Assembly: GCA_030053945.1 (NCBI GenBank)
Contig: JASGCW010000025.1
Span: forward strand, 1 to 47,570
DNA from: Limnohabitans sp.
GTDB lineage: Bacteria > Bacteroidota > Bacteroidia > Flavobacteriales > Flavobacteriaceae
DNA: 47,570 bases
Direction: 5' to 3'
In this document: positions 1-8,553 of the stretch, in pieces
Position numbering within the stretch: the first letter of the stretch is position 1
Layout of the letters: each line of letters begins with the position of its first letter
Position numbers and translations under genes: made by a program
Notes under the pieces: model-generated
The model's database searches: none
Told to the model about the DNA's origin: nothing
What the model saw: only the letters and a program-made list of their open reading frames with translations

Positions 1-1
1 T

Positions 2-571
2 ATTTTATATCAAAATATAAGACCTGATGATAGCAAGTATAGTTATACACTTCATTATTCAACTATTTTAGAACTAAGAGAAAATGACTTGCCTATTTTT
101 AAAATGCTAAAACTTCAACCAACAGCAATTGTGGAAGATTTTAAATTTGAAGAAGCTTATACTGAAAATAGAGCAAAATCTTTTATGCATTATTGGTTAT
201 ATTTAATGGAATGTCCCGTTGTTGATAAATTTAAAGAATTACTGGACGAGAACTTTATTCTCAATCTTAGTTCTGGGGAGACTATTTCTGAATTTGAAGC
301 ATTTAGAATTTGGTTAGAGTCATCCTCCTCAAAACTAATTACAAGTACACACAGCTACAAAAACCTTGAAATTATAAATAATCAAAATAATACAATTTCT
401 GTAAAAGTAAATCTTGAATGGAAAGGAATTACTGTAGAAAATAAAAAAATGATTGCAGAAACACATCATAAATGGACACTATCAAATGATACCGAAGAAC
501 GTTTTGCTCGTATGAAACAGATGAATGTCACTATAGTGAAACCTTTTGAGGTTGTAGCAAATTTTAACTAA
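2..571 (+). CDS. NTF2/SnoaL-like protein, 5' end outside window
   Basis: The frame is open from base 2 with no stop and no ATG before residue ~34, so the window begins inside the gene. The last ~135 residues (from YTENRAKSF) look like an NTF2/SnoaL-like alpha+beta cone: N-terminal helices, a DENF motif where these folds have D-x-x-F, then strands with the pattern of alternating hydrophobics (VKVNLEWKGI, HHKWTL). The residues upstream (YTLHYSTILEL) resemble the final strand of a similar domain, so the full protein may hold two in tandem; that part is inference. No catalytic residues can be assigned. A strong terminator follows at 635-667. Confidence 0.6.
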   Translation: MLYQNIRPDDSKYSYTLHYSTILELRENDLPIFKMLKLQPTAIVEDFKFEEAYTENRAKSFMHYWLYLMECPVVDKFKELLDENFILNLSSGETISEFEAFRIWLESSSSKLITSTHSYKNLEIINNQNNTISVKVNLEWKGITVENKKMIAETHHKWTLSNDTEERFARMKQMNVTIVKPFEVVANFN

Positions 572-634
572 AAATATGATTAAAATCGTTAACATAGATA
601 GCTGTTCTACAACCATTAATTTCAAAATAATTTT

Positions 635-667
635 AAAATAAACCTCTTTAACGAGGTTTATTTTTTT
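635..667 (+). terminator. Intrinsic terminator of the NTF2-like gene
   Basis: Perfect 12-bp stem AAAATAAACCTC (635-646) with GAGGTTTATTTT (653-664), loop TTTAAC, followed by Ts to 667. Confidence 0.85.
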
Positions 668-707
668 AGTCTAATAGTTAAAAATAACTATTAAATAAAA
701 CTTCCTG

Positions 708-756
708 TTTAACTCGGTTTGTTTACCCCACCTGACAGCTTTTGAAAAACCTGTCG
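708..756. repeat. Degenerate REP-like palindrome (family member 1)
   Basis: Contains AACTCGGTTTGTTTA, then CACCTGACAGCTTTT, then AAAAACCTGTCG. The same left flank (AACTCGGTTT plus TTTA) precedes the copy at 37871-37924, so the repeat unit is longer than the palindrome. The right arm has decayed. Confidence 0.65.
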
Positions 757-851
757 AATGATATTTCGAAGAATCTTATGATTAACTATTTAGTAGTGAG
801 TCGAAAAGTATTTTATTTCAAACCTCACGTTATCTAATAAAAAATAATAAA

Positions 852-880
852 CCCTGCAAAATTAAGAGTATCTTGCAGGG
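852..880 (-). terminator. Terminator of msrB-msrA (minus strand)
   Basis: Stem CCCTGCAA (852-859) with TTGCAGGG (873-880). Read on the minus strand, the hairpin follows the msrA stop and runs into TTTATTATTTTTTA. Confidence 0.7.
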
Positions 881-911
881 CTTCAGACTAATTTTAAAAC
901 AACAATAAAAG

Positions 912-1532
912 CTATAAATTAGATTTTCTTTTCTTCAACCTATCCTTAAACACCTTTTCAAATTTTTCTAATTTGGGTTGAATAACTAATTGACAATATC
1001 CTTTAGTTTTATTATTCTCATAATAATTTTGATGATAGGATTCTGCTTTTGTAAACCCTTTAAAAGGCTCTATAGTAGTCACAATTTTAGATTTATAAGC
1101 TACTGCCTTATTTAATTGTTGAATAATTTCTTGTGCTGTTTTCTTTTGTTGTTCATTAGCATAAAAAATGACTGAGCGGTATTGAGAACCTATATCGGCA
1201 CCTTGCCTATTAAGTTGTGTTGGATCGTGAACCGTAAAAAAGACTTTAAAGATTTCATCCAAATTGGTTTTTGCAGGATTATATTTGATTCGGACTGCTT
1301 CGGCAAAACCTGTTTCGCCAGTAGAAACTTCTTCATAGCTTGGGTTAAGAGAATCTCCCCCTGAATACCCAGAATCGGCAGAAATTACCCCTTCAAGGTT
1401 ATCAAAAACCGCTTCAATACACCAAAAACATCCCCCGCCAATTGTTATAGTTTCCGTTTTTACTTTGTCTTTTTTTTGAGCAAAAATTGAGATAGAAAGT
1501 AAAATCATTATTAAACACATTAATTTTCTCAT
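912..1532 (-). CDS. msrA: Peptide-methionine (S)-S-oxide reductase MsrA, exported
   Basis: Reduces the S epimer of methionine sulfoxide in proteins. The GCFWC motif at residues 34-38 holds the catalytic Cys35; YHQNYY and the DPTQLNRQGADIGSQYRS segment are standard MsrA sequence. An N-terminal signal peptide (about 18 residues, ...SISIFAQ) puts it outside the cytoplasm. I chose the ATG at 1532 (MRKLM): it opens the signal peptide and starts 4 bp after the msrB stop, while the longer frame would overlap msrB. 206 aa. It forms an operon with msrB for repair of exported proteins; C-terminal Cys (KGYCQL) fits a resolving cysteine. Confidence 0.95.
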   Translation of the reverse strand: MRKLMCLIMILLSISIFAQKKDKVKTETITIGGGCFWCIEAVFDNLEGVISADSGYSGGDSLNPSYEEVSTGETGFAEAVRIKYNPAKTNLDEIFKVFFTVHDPTQLNRQGADIGSQYRSVIFYANEQQKKTAQEIIQQLNKAVAYKSKIVTTIEPFKGFTKAESYHQNYYENNKTKGYCQLVIQPKLEKFEKVFKDRLKKRKSNL

Positions 1533-1536
1533 TTCA

Positions 1537-2055
1537 TTATTTTTTAAGTTTAGTATCAGGTTCAAAATCTAAAGCAATCGAGTTCATACAATAACGTTTA
1601 CCTGTAGGTTCAGGTCCGTCATCAAATAGATGCCCTAAATGTCCGCCACAGCGTCCGCATAGTGCTTCTACCCTATCCATCCCATAGGAATTATCCGATT
1701 TAAAGACAATACTAGATTTGTCCTTTTGCTCAAAAAAACTGGGCCAACCACACGAACTTGCAAATTTTGCATCAGAACGAAATAATGTATTTCCGCAAGC
1801 AGCACAATAATAAGTTCCTTTACCAGTAAATTTCCAATACTTTCCTGTAAAAGCTATTTCTGTATTTGCTTTGCGGGAAACTAAATACAAATCTTCTGGA
1901 AGAATTTTTTTCCATTCTGCGTCGCTTAAATTCAATTTTGTTTTATCTGTATGCGAATAATACTTGTGCTTTGGAATTGCATTTTGTGCAGTAAGGCTAG
2001 TAGCTATAAACACAAAAACTAATAAATTGCTAATTTTTAGAAACTTAATCATCAT
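1537..2055 (-). CDS. msrB: Peptide-methionine (R)-S-oxide reductase MsrB, exported
   Basis: Reduces the R epimer of methionine sulfoxide. Signal peptide at residues 1-23. Zinc ligands are two CxxC pairs (C84/C87 and C133/C136); the catalytic cysteine is C156 in GKRYCMNS and a possible resolving cysteine is C102 in SSCGWPSF. 172 aa, normal for an exported MsrB. It is the first gene of a two-gene operon with msrA, so both sulfoxide epimers can be repaired in the same compartment. The electron donor outside the cytoplasm is not encoded next to it. Confidence 0.95.
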   Translation of the reverse strand: MMIKFLKISNLLVFVFIATSLTAQNAIPKHKYYSHTDKTKLNLSDAEWKKILPEDLYLVSRKANTEIAFTGKYWKFTGKGTYYCAACGNTLFRSDAKFASSCGWPSFFEQKDKSSIVFKSDNSYGMDRVEALCGRCGGHLGHLFDDGPEPTGKRYCMNSIALDFEPDTKLKK

Positions 2056-2328
2056 AATCTTTGATTTTAATTTTATAGTACTAATTTACGTTTGCTTAGC
2101 TTGAAAAAATGTAATCTACTTAACTTATTGAATTTGTTTAACAAAATTTTAAAACTATTATAAAAAAAGCTCCCTAATCTGGGATTGCTGAATAATTACA
2201 ATACATATTGATTATCAAACACTTAAAAGAAGTAAAATTAAGTACAAGCAAAAAATGCAAAGACATCAACAAATTAGTTTTAAAAGCTTGTACTAATCAA
2301 TTTTATAAAATTTAAATTTTACACGTTT

Positions 2329-2361
2329 ACACCTAACAGGTTTTAAAAACCTGTTAGGTGT
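2329..2361. repeat. REP-like palindrome (family member 2)
   Basis: Arms ACACCTAACAGGTTTT (2329-2344) and AAAACCTGTTAGGTGT (2346-2361) are perfect complements around one A. The TAACAGG variant has compensatory changes in both arms relative to member 3, which points to selection for pairing or to copying of one arm from the other. Confidence 0.85.
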
Positions 2362-2390
2362 CGAAATGAAATAATTACTTACTTATAAAC

Positions 2391-2430
2391 TACTACACCT
2401 GACAGGTTTTAAAACCTGTCAGGTGTAGTA
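2391..2430. repeat. Perfect 40-bp palindrome (REP family member 3)
   Basis: TACTACACCTGACAGGTTTT (2391-2410) is followed at once by its exact reverse complement (2411-2430) with no spacer. It is the best-preserved copy of the family in this window. Confidence 0.9.
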
Positions 2431-2482
2431 AAGAAAGCGAGTGTAATAGCAAACCCTAATCAAGAAGCTTTAGAATACATAA

Positions 2483-3862
2483 CTAAAATAACAGCAATTT
2501 ACATTCGGAGGCATTATCTGATTGCACCAACCAAAAGCCTTTTTTAGAAATAAATGTTTTAAAAGAATAGGATTTAGATTTATCCTGATTATCTAAGTAT
2601 TTTTTAAACTCGGAAGACTGATTGTATAAATAGATAGTTTCTTTGTCAAATTTAAAATTATCAAACTTTAAGAGTCCCAAATCAGATTTAAGAACATCTG
2701 TTTCTGAAATTTCCTTGATTTCATCTAATTTTACAGTTGCTTCTGACTTTTTCTCTCCATTTTTATCATCAATAATAATTGAATCGTAATATTTCTTTTC
2801 TTTTGAAAACACAGAACAAAACACTTCGTTATTTCTTAGTCGTATTGACAAATTAATTTTAGAAACATCTTGAATCTGATTAAATCCTGTAACATCTATT
2901 ATATTTTGAATAGATTCCCATTGCAACTTACCTTGATTATCAAATTTAAAAACGTAAATTCCTAAAGGTAAATTTGTTGTTTCGCTTAGCTGTTTTGCTT
3001 CATTCCCAAACAATCCATAAACATATACACTTCCGTCCTTCTTATCCACCAAATAATTATTGATGGCTAACTCTGAAATTTTCTTTTCATTTCTATTATC
3101 AATCGAACTACCTCCTCCATTATCTGAAAAAATCAAATAATTTTTTGGAACATTTACTGAATACTCAAATTCGTTAGTCTTAGTACCTGTTAGATCATAG
3201 ATAGACCTATATATAGAAGCTGATTTATAATTTTTATTTATCGATTTAGTAATGAAGCTAATGTTATTTTCATTTATTCTAATATCAAAATTCATTCCTT
3301 CGGAGTAAGTTGTAGTTGTTTTATTTTCCACCTTACTTAAGTCAGGTTTATTGAGTTTATTGTTGGTTGATTTTCCAGAAAATAAATCGACAACTTTCAA
3401 AAATAGTTCATCATTCTTTAAATCAACATTTGTTTTATTCTTCTGATTTATAATAGAAAGTCCATAGACATCATTAAAATATCTAAACTCATCATTAATT
3501 TTAAAAAAATTACTTGAAGATCCATCAATATTTAATTTATACTCATCAGGAAAATTATTTTTAACTGGAAGTCTAGCTATTAAAAAAGTGGTTTCTATTG
3601 GTGAAAATATACAATTAGTAAGCTTTTCATTTTCAATTAATTTATGTACAAATCCATCTGTATCATATGCCCAAACATCATTTATCTCATTAGAGTAAAT
3701 TTTATCTACTTTTTTTCCTAAAAGACAAACAACTTTATCTTTTGTAGGTAAATAAACCACACTCAAAAGTTGTTTATCTGATTTAAGAGGCAATTCTGCA
3801 ATTGTTTTTTGCGCAAAATTTGACCAACTAATTATTAAAATTAAAAAGAATATTCTCTTCAT
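2483..3862 (-). CDS. Secreted protein of unknown function, 459 aa
   Basis: I do not recognise the family. A signal peptide (MKRIFFLILIISWSNFAQ) predicts export; there are no further membrane spans. The body is rich in K, N, D and S with many short beta-like stretches, as in secreted beta-propeller or WD/Kelch-like proteins of flavobacteria, but no repeat is clear enough to claim. The only cysteines after the signal peptide are scattered, including one near the C terminus (SECKLLLF). It follows the barrel-like gene by 3 bp, so the two are translated from one transcript, with the DM13 lipoprotein gene upstream. Confidence 0.75.
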   Translation of the reverse strand: MKRIFFLILIISWSNFAQKTIAELPLKSDKQLLSVVYLPTKDKVVCLLGKKVDKIYSNEINDVWAYDTDGFVHKLIENEKLTNCIFSPIETTFLIARLPVKNNFPDEYKLNIDGSSSNFFKINDEFRYFNDVYGLSIINQKNKTNVDLKNDELFLKVVDLFSGKSTNNKLNKPDLSKVENKTTTTYSEGMNFDIRINENNISFITKSINKNYKSASIYRSIYDLTGTKTNEFEYSVNVPKNYLIFSDNGGGSSIDNRNEKKISELAINNYLVDKKDGSVYVYGLFGNEAKQLSETTNLPLGIYVFKFDNQGKLQWESIQNIIDVTGFNQIQDVSKINLSIRLRNNEVFCSVFSKEKKYYDSIIIDDKNGEKKSEATVKLDEIKEISETDVLKSDLGLLKFDNFKFDKETIYLYNQSSEFKKYLDNQDKSKSYSFKTFISKKGFWLVQSDNASECKLLLF

Positions 3863-3865
3863 ATG

Positions 3866-4777
3866 TTAGAAACTTTGCTTATATGTTATACCAAACGTAA
3901 ATGTTCTTGTCAAACCATCTGGTCTAACTTTTCTAACTACAAATGGAGTGGCTAAAGAAGTTTCAATACTACTATTTGAACTTAATTTATAATTAGCTAT
4001 TACATTTCCATTAATAGTTAATCCGTTAGAATCATTAATAGTTACTTTTTTATTAAATTGATCCACAAACGAGTCATTTCCTAAATGATATATAAATAAG
4101 ACATTTGGTTTTATCGTTAATTTTTCTTTGAGCAACAAAACTTTATAAGTACTTCTTACTAATACATCTGGTTGTCTGTGAAATAAATTAGTAGAAATAA
4201 ATTTATCAGTTGGAGATAAACTGGATAAATACGAATTTTTATTATCATTCAAAGGAAACTGTCCTGCAATGTTAAAATCCCATTTCTTTAAACTAGCTTC
4301 AATCCCTGTTATAATATCAAAAGTTCCTAAACTAGCTTGGTAAGGCATAGGTAATGAAACATTGTTTATTTTGTCATTACCTTGTGTAAGAGGAATTTTG
4401 AATCCTAAAATCCCAGACCATTTTAATTTATCATATTTACTAGGATTGAAAACATAATTACTAGTCAAGAAAACATCACCTAAACTACCTCTAGTACCAA
4501 AACTCCCATTAGCTATATTCGAGGTCAATTTTGTACTCATAGCAAAACGATTGCTAAATACTCGTGTGTAAGATACATATGGTGAAAAAACAAAAACATC
4601 TTCTTCTCCTTTTCCTATAATAGAGGAAATTTCAAATTGATTTTTACTTTCTTGATTAGTTGCTTTAAAAGGATTTCCTACTGAACAAAAACCCGCATCA
4701 CTACAACCCTGTGCATTTGAGTATTGAATTCCGATAAGCATAAAAATTGCCCAAATAATTTTAAAATTTCTAGTCAT
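3866..4777 (-). CDS. Outer-membrane beta-barrel-like protein
   Basis: Signal peptide MTRNFKIIWAIFMLIGIQYSNAQ, then a 280-residue body made of amphipathic strands separated by polar turns, ending in an aromatic C-terminal strand (TFTFGITYKQSF), typical of outer-membrane barrels. Two cysteines just after the signal peptide (GCSDAGFC) are conserved-looking. Substrate unknown. It lies between a DM13 lipoprotein gene (20 bp upstream) and the 459-aa secreted protein gene (3 bp downstream), so the three probably act together at the cell envelope. Confidence 0.6.
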   Translation of the reverse strand: MTRNFKIIWAIFMLIGIQYSNAQGCSDAGFCSVGNPFKATNQESKNQFEISSIIGKGEEDVFVFSPYVSYTRVFSNRFAMSTKLTSNIANGSFGTRGSLGDVFLTSNYVFNPSKYDKLKWSGILGFKIPLTQGNDKINNVSLPMPYQASLGTFDIITGIEASLKKWDFNIAGQFPLNDNKNSYLSSLSPTDKFISTNLFHRQPDVLVRSTYKVLLLKEKLTIKPNVLFIYHLGNDSFVDQFNKKVTINDSNGLTINGNVIANYKLSSNSSIETSLATPFVVRKVRPDGLTRTFTFGITYKQSF

Positions 4778-4797
4778 AGTTTTTAATTTTTAATTCG

Positions 4798-5217
4798 TTA
4801 AATTGAGTTAAGTTGACCTATAGCAAACAAATGATTATATTGCTGACAGTGAATTAATACATATTTATATTCAGAAAATGAAATTCCGTTAGGTATTACA
4901 TAATAACTCGTTCCATTACCTTGAAAATTTCCTAGATTAACATAATCATTAGGGGAGTCGCTTTTAGATAAATACACTTTTAAATCAGGACCAGAACTAA
5001 TTACTACGTTTTCTAAACCTAATTTGTACTTGCCATTATCTAAATAAACATTTGCAGTACCTGAAACATTTATACCCGCAGTAGGTATAAAATTAGCTTT
5101 GTATTTTAAAACAGACTGATTCGAAACCGAATTTCCTGTATTACTTTTTGTTAATTCACCTTCTTTTTCACAAGATACTAACAATATTGTAAAAAGTATA
5201 AAAATTAATTTTCTCAT
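4798..5217 (-). CDS. DM13-domain lipoprotein
   Basis: 139 aa. Lipobox at LLVSC (Cys16) makes it a lipoprotein. The rest fits a DM13 domain: SGTANVYLDNGKYKLGLENV, then GPDLKVYLS, NLGNFQGNGTSYYVIP and VLIHCQQYNHLFAIGQL with the single conserved cysteine before the last strand. DM13 domains are proposed to carry redox or sugar-binding roles next to DOMON domains; function in bacteria is not settled. First gene of the three-gene minus-strand operon. A TAnnTTTG-type -10 equivalent (reverse CAAATTTA, 5237-5244) lies upstream, without a good TTG partner. Confidence 0.8.
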   Translation of the reverse strand: MRKLIFILFTILLVSCEKEGELTKSNTGNSVSNQSVLKYKANFIPTAGINVSGTANVYLDNGKYKLGLENVVISSGPDLKVYLSKSDSPNDYVNLGNFQGNGTSYYVIPNGISFSEYKYVLIHCQQYNHLFAIGQLNSI

Positions 5218-5328
5218 AACATTTAGTTTTATTTTTCAAATTTACTTTGCTATGAAATTCATAAATGTAAACTACATTACATTGATAGATTATTTGTTTG
5301 AATTTCTTTTTTTGCATTAATTTGCCTT

Positions 5329-6534
5329 ATGATAAATCCTTCAGTACATGGCTGGGTTGATAAATACTTCTTTGAGCAAGCCTCACAGGAGCAATACTCA
5401 TCACATACTACAGAATCTTTTTATATAAATACCCGGAAAACAGGTTTTTTAGTGGGTTATGCAACTTACTTTATAACACAAAAACCTATAGAAACAAAAG
5501 GTTGGACAACTGAAGAATTTTCTAAAATAGCGTTGCTAAATTCACTTTTTGGAGTCTATCAATTAGCAAGCAAAAATAACAATAGCGAAATTTTCATTAT
5601 AAATTGCTTAGCCTTCTATAATGAATTACATCCAAAAAATTCAGGGCTTTTAGATATTTTCTTACCAACTGATTCTCCTTCCAGCAAACTAGAAAAAATC
5701 ATTTCGAACAGAATAAGAACAAATGATAATATTATTAGTAAAAACTTCTCGCATATATTGACTAATGCTTTGCTTTTTATTGATGTGTTAGCATTTAAAC
5801 GTTATATAGAAGATGGAAACCTTCCTTCAAAATATCTAAAAAAAATTGAGGAACTAATTGTGAGTATTGTTTCTATTGCATTAACAACTAAGGAAATTAA
5901 GACCAAATATGATGATTTACTCCAAAAATTATTTGAATCTTCAGTTCGTTATTCTAAATTCAATAAAGCTTTTAAAGAATCTTCTTTAGAGGACATAAAC
6001 TTCACATACCTTAAAAATGATTATGAGCGATTCTATCTCTTAGATATGGCAGGAATGGCGCTATGGAGTGACTCAAATTTAGATACTAAAGAAAGAGATT
6101 TTTTATTTCATTTAGCTAAAAAACTACATATTACAGACGCTTTTGTGAATGAAAGCATTGCTGATATGGATAATTTTTTAACTCAACACAAAAATACTAT
6201 TCCTTATTTTAACTATTCTAATCCTGTAAAGCATTTTTACGATCAAACAACGAACTCAGTACAAACATTAATCACTCGTAACAAAACAAGATTAATGACC
6301 GAAATTTCTCAAAGTAAGGAGTTAGTCGTATTGTTACGAAAATCGACTTCGGAAAAATTAAGCGATGAAGAAAAGAAAAAAGTGAAGACACAATTGTTAG
6401 ATATTTGTAAAACTATACCTTCACTAACAATTTTTCTTGTTCCAGGCGGAAGCTTATTATTGCCTATTTTAATAAAATTTATTCCTCAATTGCTACCTTC
6501 TGCTTTTAATGAAAATTTGGATAAAACTATTTAA
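5329..6534 (+). CDS. LETM1-related biofilm-associated protein
   Basis: 401 aa, largely helical and without a signal peptide. I recognise the family from its start (INPSVHGWVDKYF) and from the C-terminal LETM1-like segment (about 340-395), where a charged helix (SEKLSDEEKKKVKTQLLDICKT) is followed by a hydrophobic proline-rich stretch (FLVPGGSLLLPILIKFIPQLLPSAF) as in mitochondrial LETM1. The middle shows a TerB-like acidic helical bundle (ALWSDSNLDTKERDFLFHLAKKL), which is inference. The biofilm link is a family label only. The stop overlaps the convergent VOC gene stop by 3-4 bp. Confidence 0.8.
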   Translation: MINPSVHGWVDKYFFEQASQEQYSSHTTESFYINTRKTGFLVGYATYFITQKPIETKGWTTEEFSKIALLNSLFGVYQLASKNNNSEIFIINCLAFYNELHPKNSGLLDIFLPTDSPSSKLEKIISNRIRTNDNIISKNFSHILTNALLFIDVLAFKRYIEDGNLPSKYLKKIEELIVSIVSIALTTKEIKTKYDDLLQKLFESSVRYSKFNKAFKESSLEDINFTYLKNDYERFYLLDMAGMALWSDSNLDTKERDFLFHLAKKLHITDAFVNESIADMDNFLTQHKNTIPYFNYSNPVKHFYDQTTNSVQTLITRNKTRLMTEISQSKELVVLLRKSTSEKLSDEEKKKVKTQLLDICKTIPSLTIFLVPGGSLLLPILIKFIPQLLPSAFNENLDKTI

Positions 6535-7187
6535 TAGTTAAAGTCTAAATCAAAAACTAAATGTTTGTGCTGAATTTTTACACTTACTGGAAAAATTTCT
6601 GCTCTATCTTGAGTGGGGTACCAATTTCTTTTATCATTTGAAATTACAAATAACCCCTCATCATTACCTAATGCAGCAAAATCTTCTCTCTTAGGTCCTT
6701 TTTCAAAAAAATCAATTCCTGTTTTCTGTAATATTTTTTCTGCAATCTGTAACGGACTGTCAACTACAAGACCAACTTCATTTATGCTGATAAGTGATGT
6801 TGTCGAAAAAATAGTATTTGAGTCATTATTCAAATCTTTTCTAACAATAAATTCTACAATATTTTCATTGTTATCGTAAAAGTAAACTGCTTTCGCATTC
6901 CAATTTTCAAAATGTGTAACTTGTCCATCTTCTGTTTCTATTAATTTGATTCTGTCAGACAACCATTTTCTTGCTTCATCAATTTGGTTATAAGGAATAT
7001 TAAATGCAAAGTGATATTTTGGTTTAATTGATTGGGCTGACAACTCAAATCTTAATTTGGATTCGCCAACCCTAAAAACAACTTTTACTTCTGACATTTC
7101 TAATACTTCAAAATTTAGGATAGAAGTATAAAATTCTACCGTTGATTTGATATCATTTGTAAGTAAACTTAATTCAAGGATTTTCAT
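6531..7187 (-). CDS. VOC (glyoxalase/bleomycin-resistance) family protein
   Basis: Two VOC beta-alpha-beta-beta-beta modules. The first opens with MKILELSLLTNDIKSTVEFYTSILNFE and closes with FYDNNENIVEFIVR, the typical final strand carrying the metal-ligand Glu. The second half (ISINEVGLVVDSP, PLQIAEKILQ) repeats the pattern. The frame extends to an ATG at 7250, but I prefer 7187: the VOC fold starts there, and a promoter-like TAAATTTG lies between the two starts (reverse CAAATTTA, 7226-7233). The longer form remains possible. Substrate unknown. It is divergent from oxyR. Confidence 0.8.
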   Translation of the reverse strand: MKILELSLLTNDIKSTVEFYTSILNFEVLEMSEVKVVFRVGESKLRFELSAQSIKPKYHFAFNIPYNQIDEARKWLSDRIKLIETEDGQVTHFENWNAKAVYFYDNNENIVEFIVRKDLNNDSNTIFSTTSLISINEVGLVVDSPLQIAEKILQKTGIDFFEKGPKREDFAALGNDEGLFVISNDKRNWYPTQDRAEIFPVSVKIQHKHLVFDLDFNY

Positions 7188-7277
7188 ACCATCACTTTTT
7201 TTAAATGAGTCTTCAGTAATTATTTCAAATTTATGTTCTATTACTCCCATATAACTATAAATTAAATTGATTATTTA

Positions 7278-7285
7278 TATATTTG
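7278..7285 (+). promoter_or_regulatory. Probable -7 element of oxyR
   Basis: TATATTTG matches the Bacteroidota TAnnTTTG element 21 bp before the oxyR ATG at 7307. No TTG sits at the usual distance upstream, so the site may need help from a regulator. Confidence 0.5.
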
Positions 7286-7306
7286 CATCAACAAATTTTA
7301 TACAAT

Positions 7307-8254
7307 ATGACTATTACGCAATTACAATATGTATTAGCCGTTGCTGAACACAAAAATTTTACACTTGCTGCCGAAAAATGTTTTGTTACTCAACCTACGC
7401 TAAGTATGCAAATTCAGAAAGTGGAAGAAGAATTAGACATTGTCATTTTTGACCGAAGCAAAAAACCTATTCAACTCACTGAAGTTGGTAAAAAAATAGT
7501 AGAACAGGCTAAGAATATTGTTAACGAAGCAGATAGGATTCAAGATATTGTAGACCAAGAAAAAGGATTCATAGGTGGTGAATTTCGCTTAGGAATTATT
7601 CCTACGGTTATGCCAACATTGCTCCCAATGTTTTTAAATAACTTCATTAAGAAATTTCCAAAAGTAAAATTAATTATAGAAGAACTAAATACATCTGAAA
7701 TAATTACAAAACTAAAAAATGGTCATTTAGATGCAGCTATTGCAGCAACTCCACTAGAAGAAGAAAAAATAAAGGAAGTAGTTTTATATTACGAACCTTT
7801 TATGGTTTATGTTCCTGAAAATCATTCAAGTTTTAGCAAAAAAGAATTAACTATAGAAGACTTAAATGTAGATGAAATATTGCTTTTACAAGATGGGCAT
7901 TGTTTTAGAGATGGTATTTTAAATCTTTGCAAAAATAAAGCACAATCAAAAGATAACAAATTTCAAATTGAGAGTGGAAGTTTTGAAACACTAATTAGAC
8001 TTGCTAATGAAGGTTTAGGCATAACACTTTTACCTTATTTACACACCTTAGAACTTTCGGATAAAGAAAAAAACAAACTGCGTCATTTTACTGATCCAAA
8101 ACCATCTAGAGAAGTTAGCTTAATTTTCCCAAAAAATGAACTTAAAATCCATATTATTGAAGCCCTTCGAGCTACAATTTCAGGTGTTTTAAGAGGAGCT
8201 ATAGCTTTTCAAAATGTAGAAATTATAAGTCCATTACAAAAGAAAGGAGCTTAA
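7307..8254 (+). CDS. oxyR: Hydrogen peroxide sensor OxyR (LysR family)
   Basis: LysR regulator: winged helix-turn-helix at residues 1-60 (TITQLQYVLAVAEHKNFTLAAEKCFVTQPTLS...), then a periplasmic-binding-like effector domain. With the ATG at 7307 the OxyR redox pair falls at Cys199 and Cys208 (DGHCFRDGILNLC), the same numbers as in E. coli, which supports both the start and the function. An upstream TTG in frame at 7283 lies within the promoter and is rejected. 315 aa. Expected to induce catalase and peroxidase genes under H2O2; these are not in the window. A hairpin overlaps the stop. Confidence 0.93.
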   Translation: MTITQLQYVLAVAEHKNFTLAAEKCFVTQPTLSMQIQKVEEELDIVIFDRSKKPIQLTEVGKKIVEQAKNIVNEADRIQDIVDQEKGFIGGEFRLGIIPTVMPTLLPMFLNNFIKKFPKVKLIIEELNTSEIITKLKNGHLDAAIAATPLEEEKIKEVVLYYEPFMVYVPENHSSFSKKELTIEDLNVDEILLLQDGHCFRDGILNLCKNKAQSKDNKFQIESGSFETLIRLANEGLGITLLPYLHTLELSDKEKNKLRHFTDPKPSREVSLIFPKNELKIHIIEALRATISGVLRGAIAFQNVEIISPLQKKGA

Positions 8255-8266
8255 TTGCTCCTTTCT
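8241..8266 (+). terminator. Hairpin over the oxyR stop codon
   Basis: Perfect 10-bp stem AGAAAGGAGC (8241-8250) with GCTCCTTTCT (8257-8266), loop TTAATT containing the TAA stop. There is no long T tract, so termination is plausible but not certain. Confidence 0.55.
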
Positions 8267-8296
8267 AAGTTGGGTTAAGTTTGTGGCTTTGCATTT

Positions 8297-8494
8297 TTAG
8301 ATTTCTACGATGCTAATGCATTGTTTTAATTCGGGTTTTTCACTTGTGAAAAAGAGTAACCATTTTTTTAGATGCTCTAATTCATAAGGAAGTAAAACTT
8401 TAAGAGCTTTTCTTAACTCTTTAATAAAAAGTTTTACATCAAAGCTAACTTTTTCAAGTACATTTTTTGTGTGGTCATAAATCATTCGAGGCAT
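8297..8494 (-). CDS. 65-aa helical protein, paralogue of its neighbour (copy 2)
   Basis: Aligns without gaps to the 65-aa product of 8669-8866, with about 38 identical residues, including VSFDxKLFxKEL, KVLLPYELE and EKPEL. Predicted as two or three amphipathic helices with no signal peptide or membrane span; one conserved cysteine near the end. I do not recognise a named family. The ATG at 8494 was chosen because both copies then have exactly the same length. It has its own upstream region containing a 15-bp direct repeat (8554-8588), so it may be transcribed separately from copy 1. Confidence 0.75.
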   Translation of the reverse strand: MPRMIYDHTKNVLEKVSFDVKLFIKELRKALKVLLPYELEHLKKWLLFFTSEKPELKQCISIVEI

Positions 8495-8553
8495 AAGACA
8501 CATTTTAATAATGAAACACTTGACTAAAAATCTCTTAATAAAGTTAATTCAAA

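Larger units (their letters stand above)
572..911. other. Gene-free stretch with two terminators and a decayed REP
   Basis: Between the NTF2-like gene and msrA I find no coding frame. It holds the terminator at 635-667, a degenerate member of the CACCTGACAGG repeat family at about 708-756, and the minus-strand terminator of msrBA at 852-880. Confidence 0.7.
2056..2482. other. Gene-free stretch with two REP-like palindromes
   Basis: No convincing frame. The notable content is the palindrome pair at 2329-2361 and 2391-2430. The pair sits downstream of the 459-aa gene on the minus strand and upstream of msrB. Confidence 0.7.

Noticed and set aside
7283..7306. Upstream TTG start for oxyR
   Set aside because: It lies on the promoter -7 box and would shift the cysteines from 199/208, which match OxyR at the ATG start.
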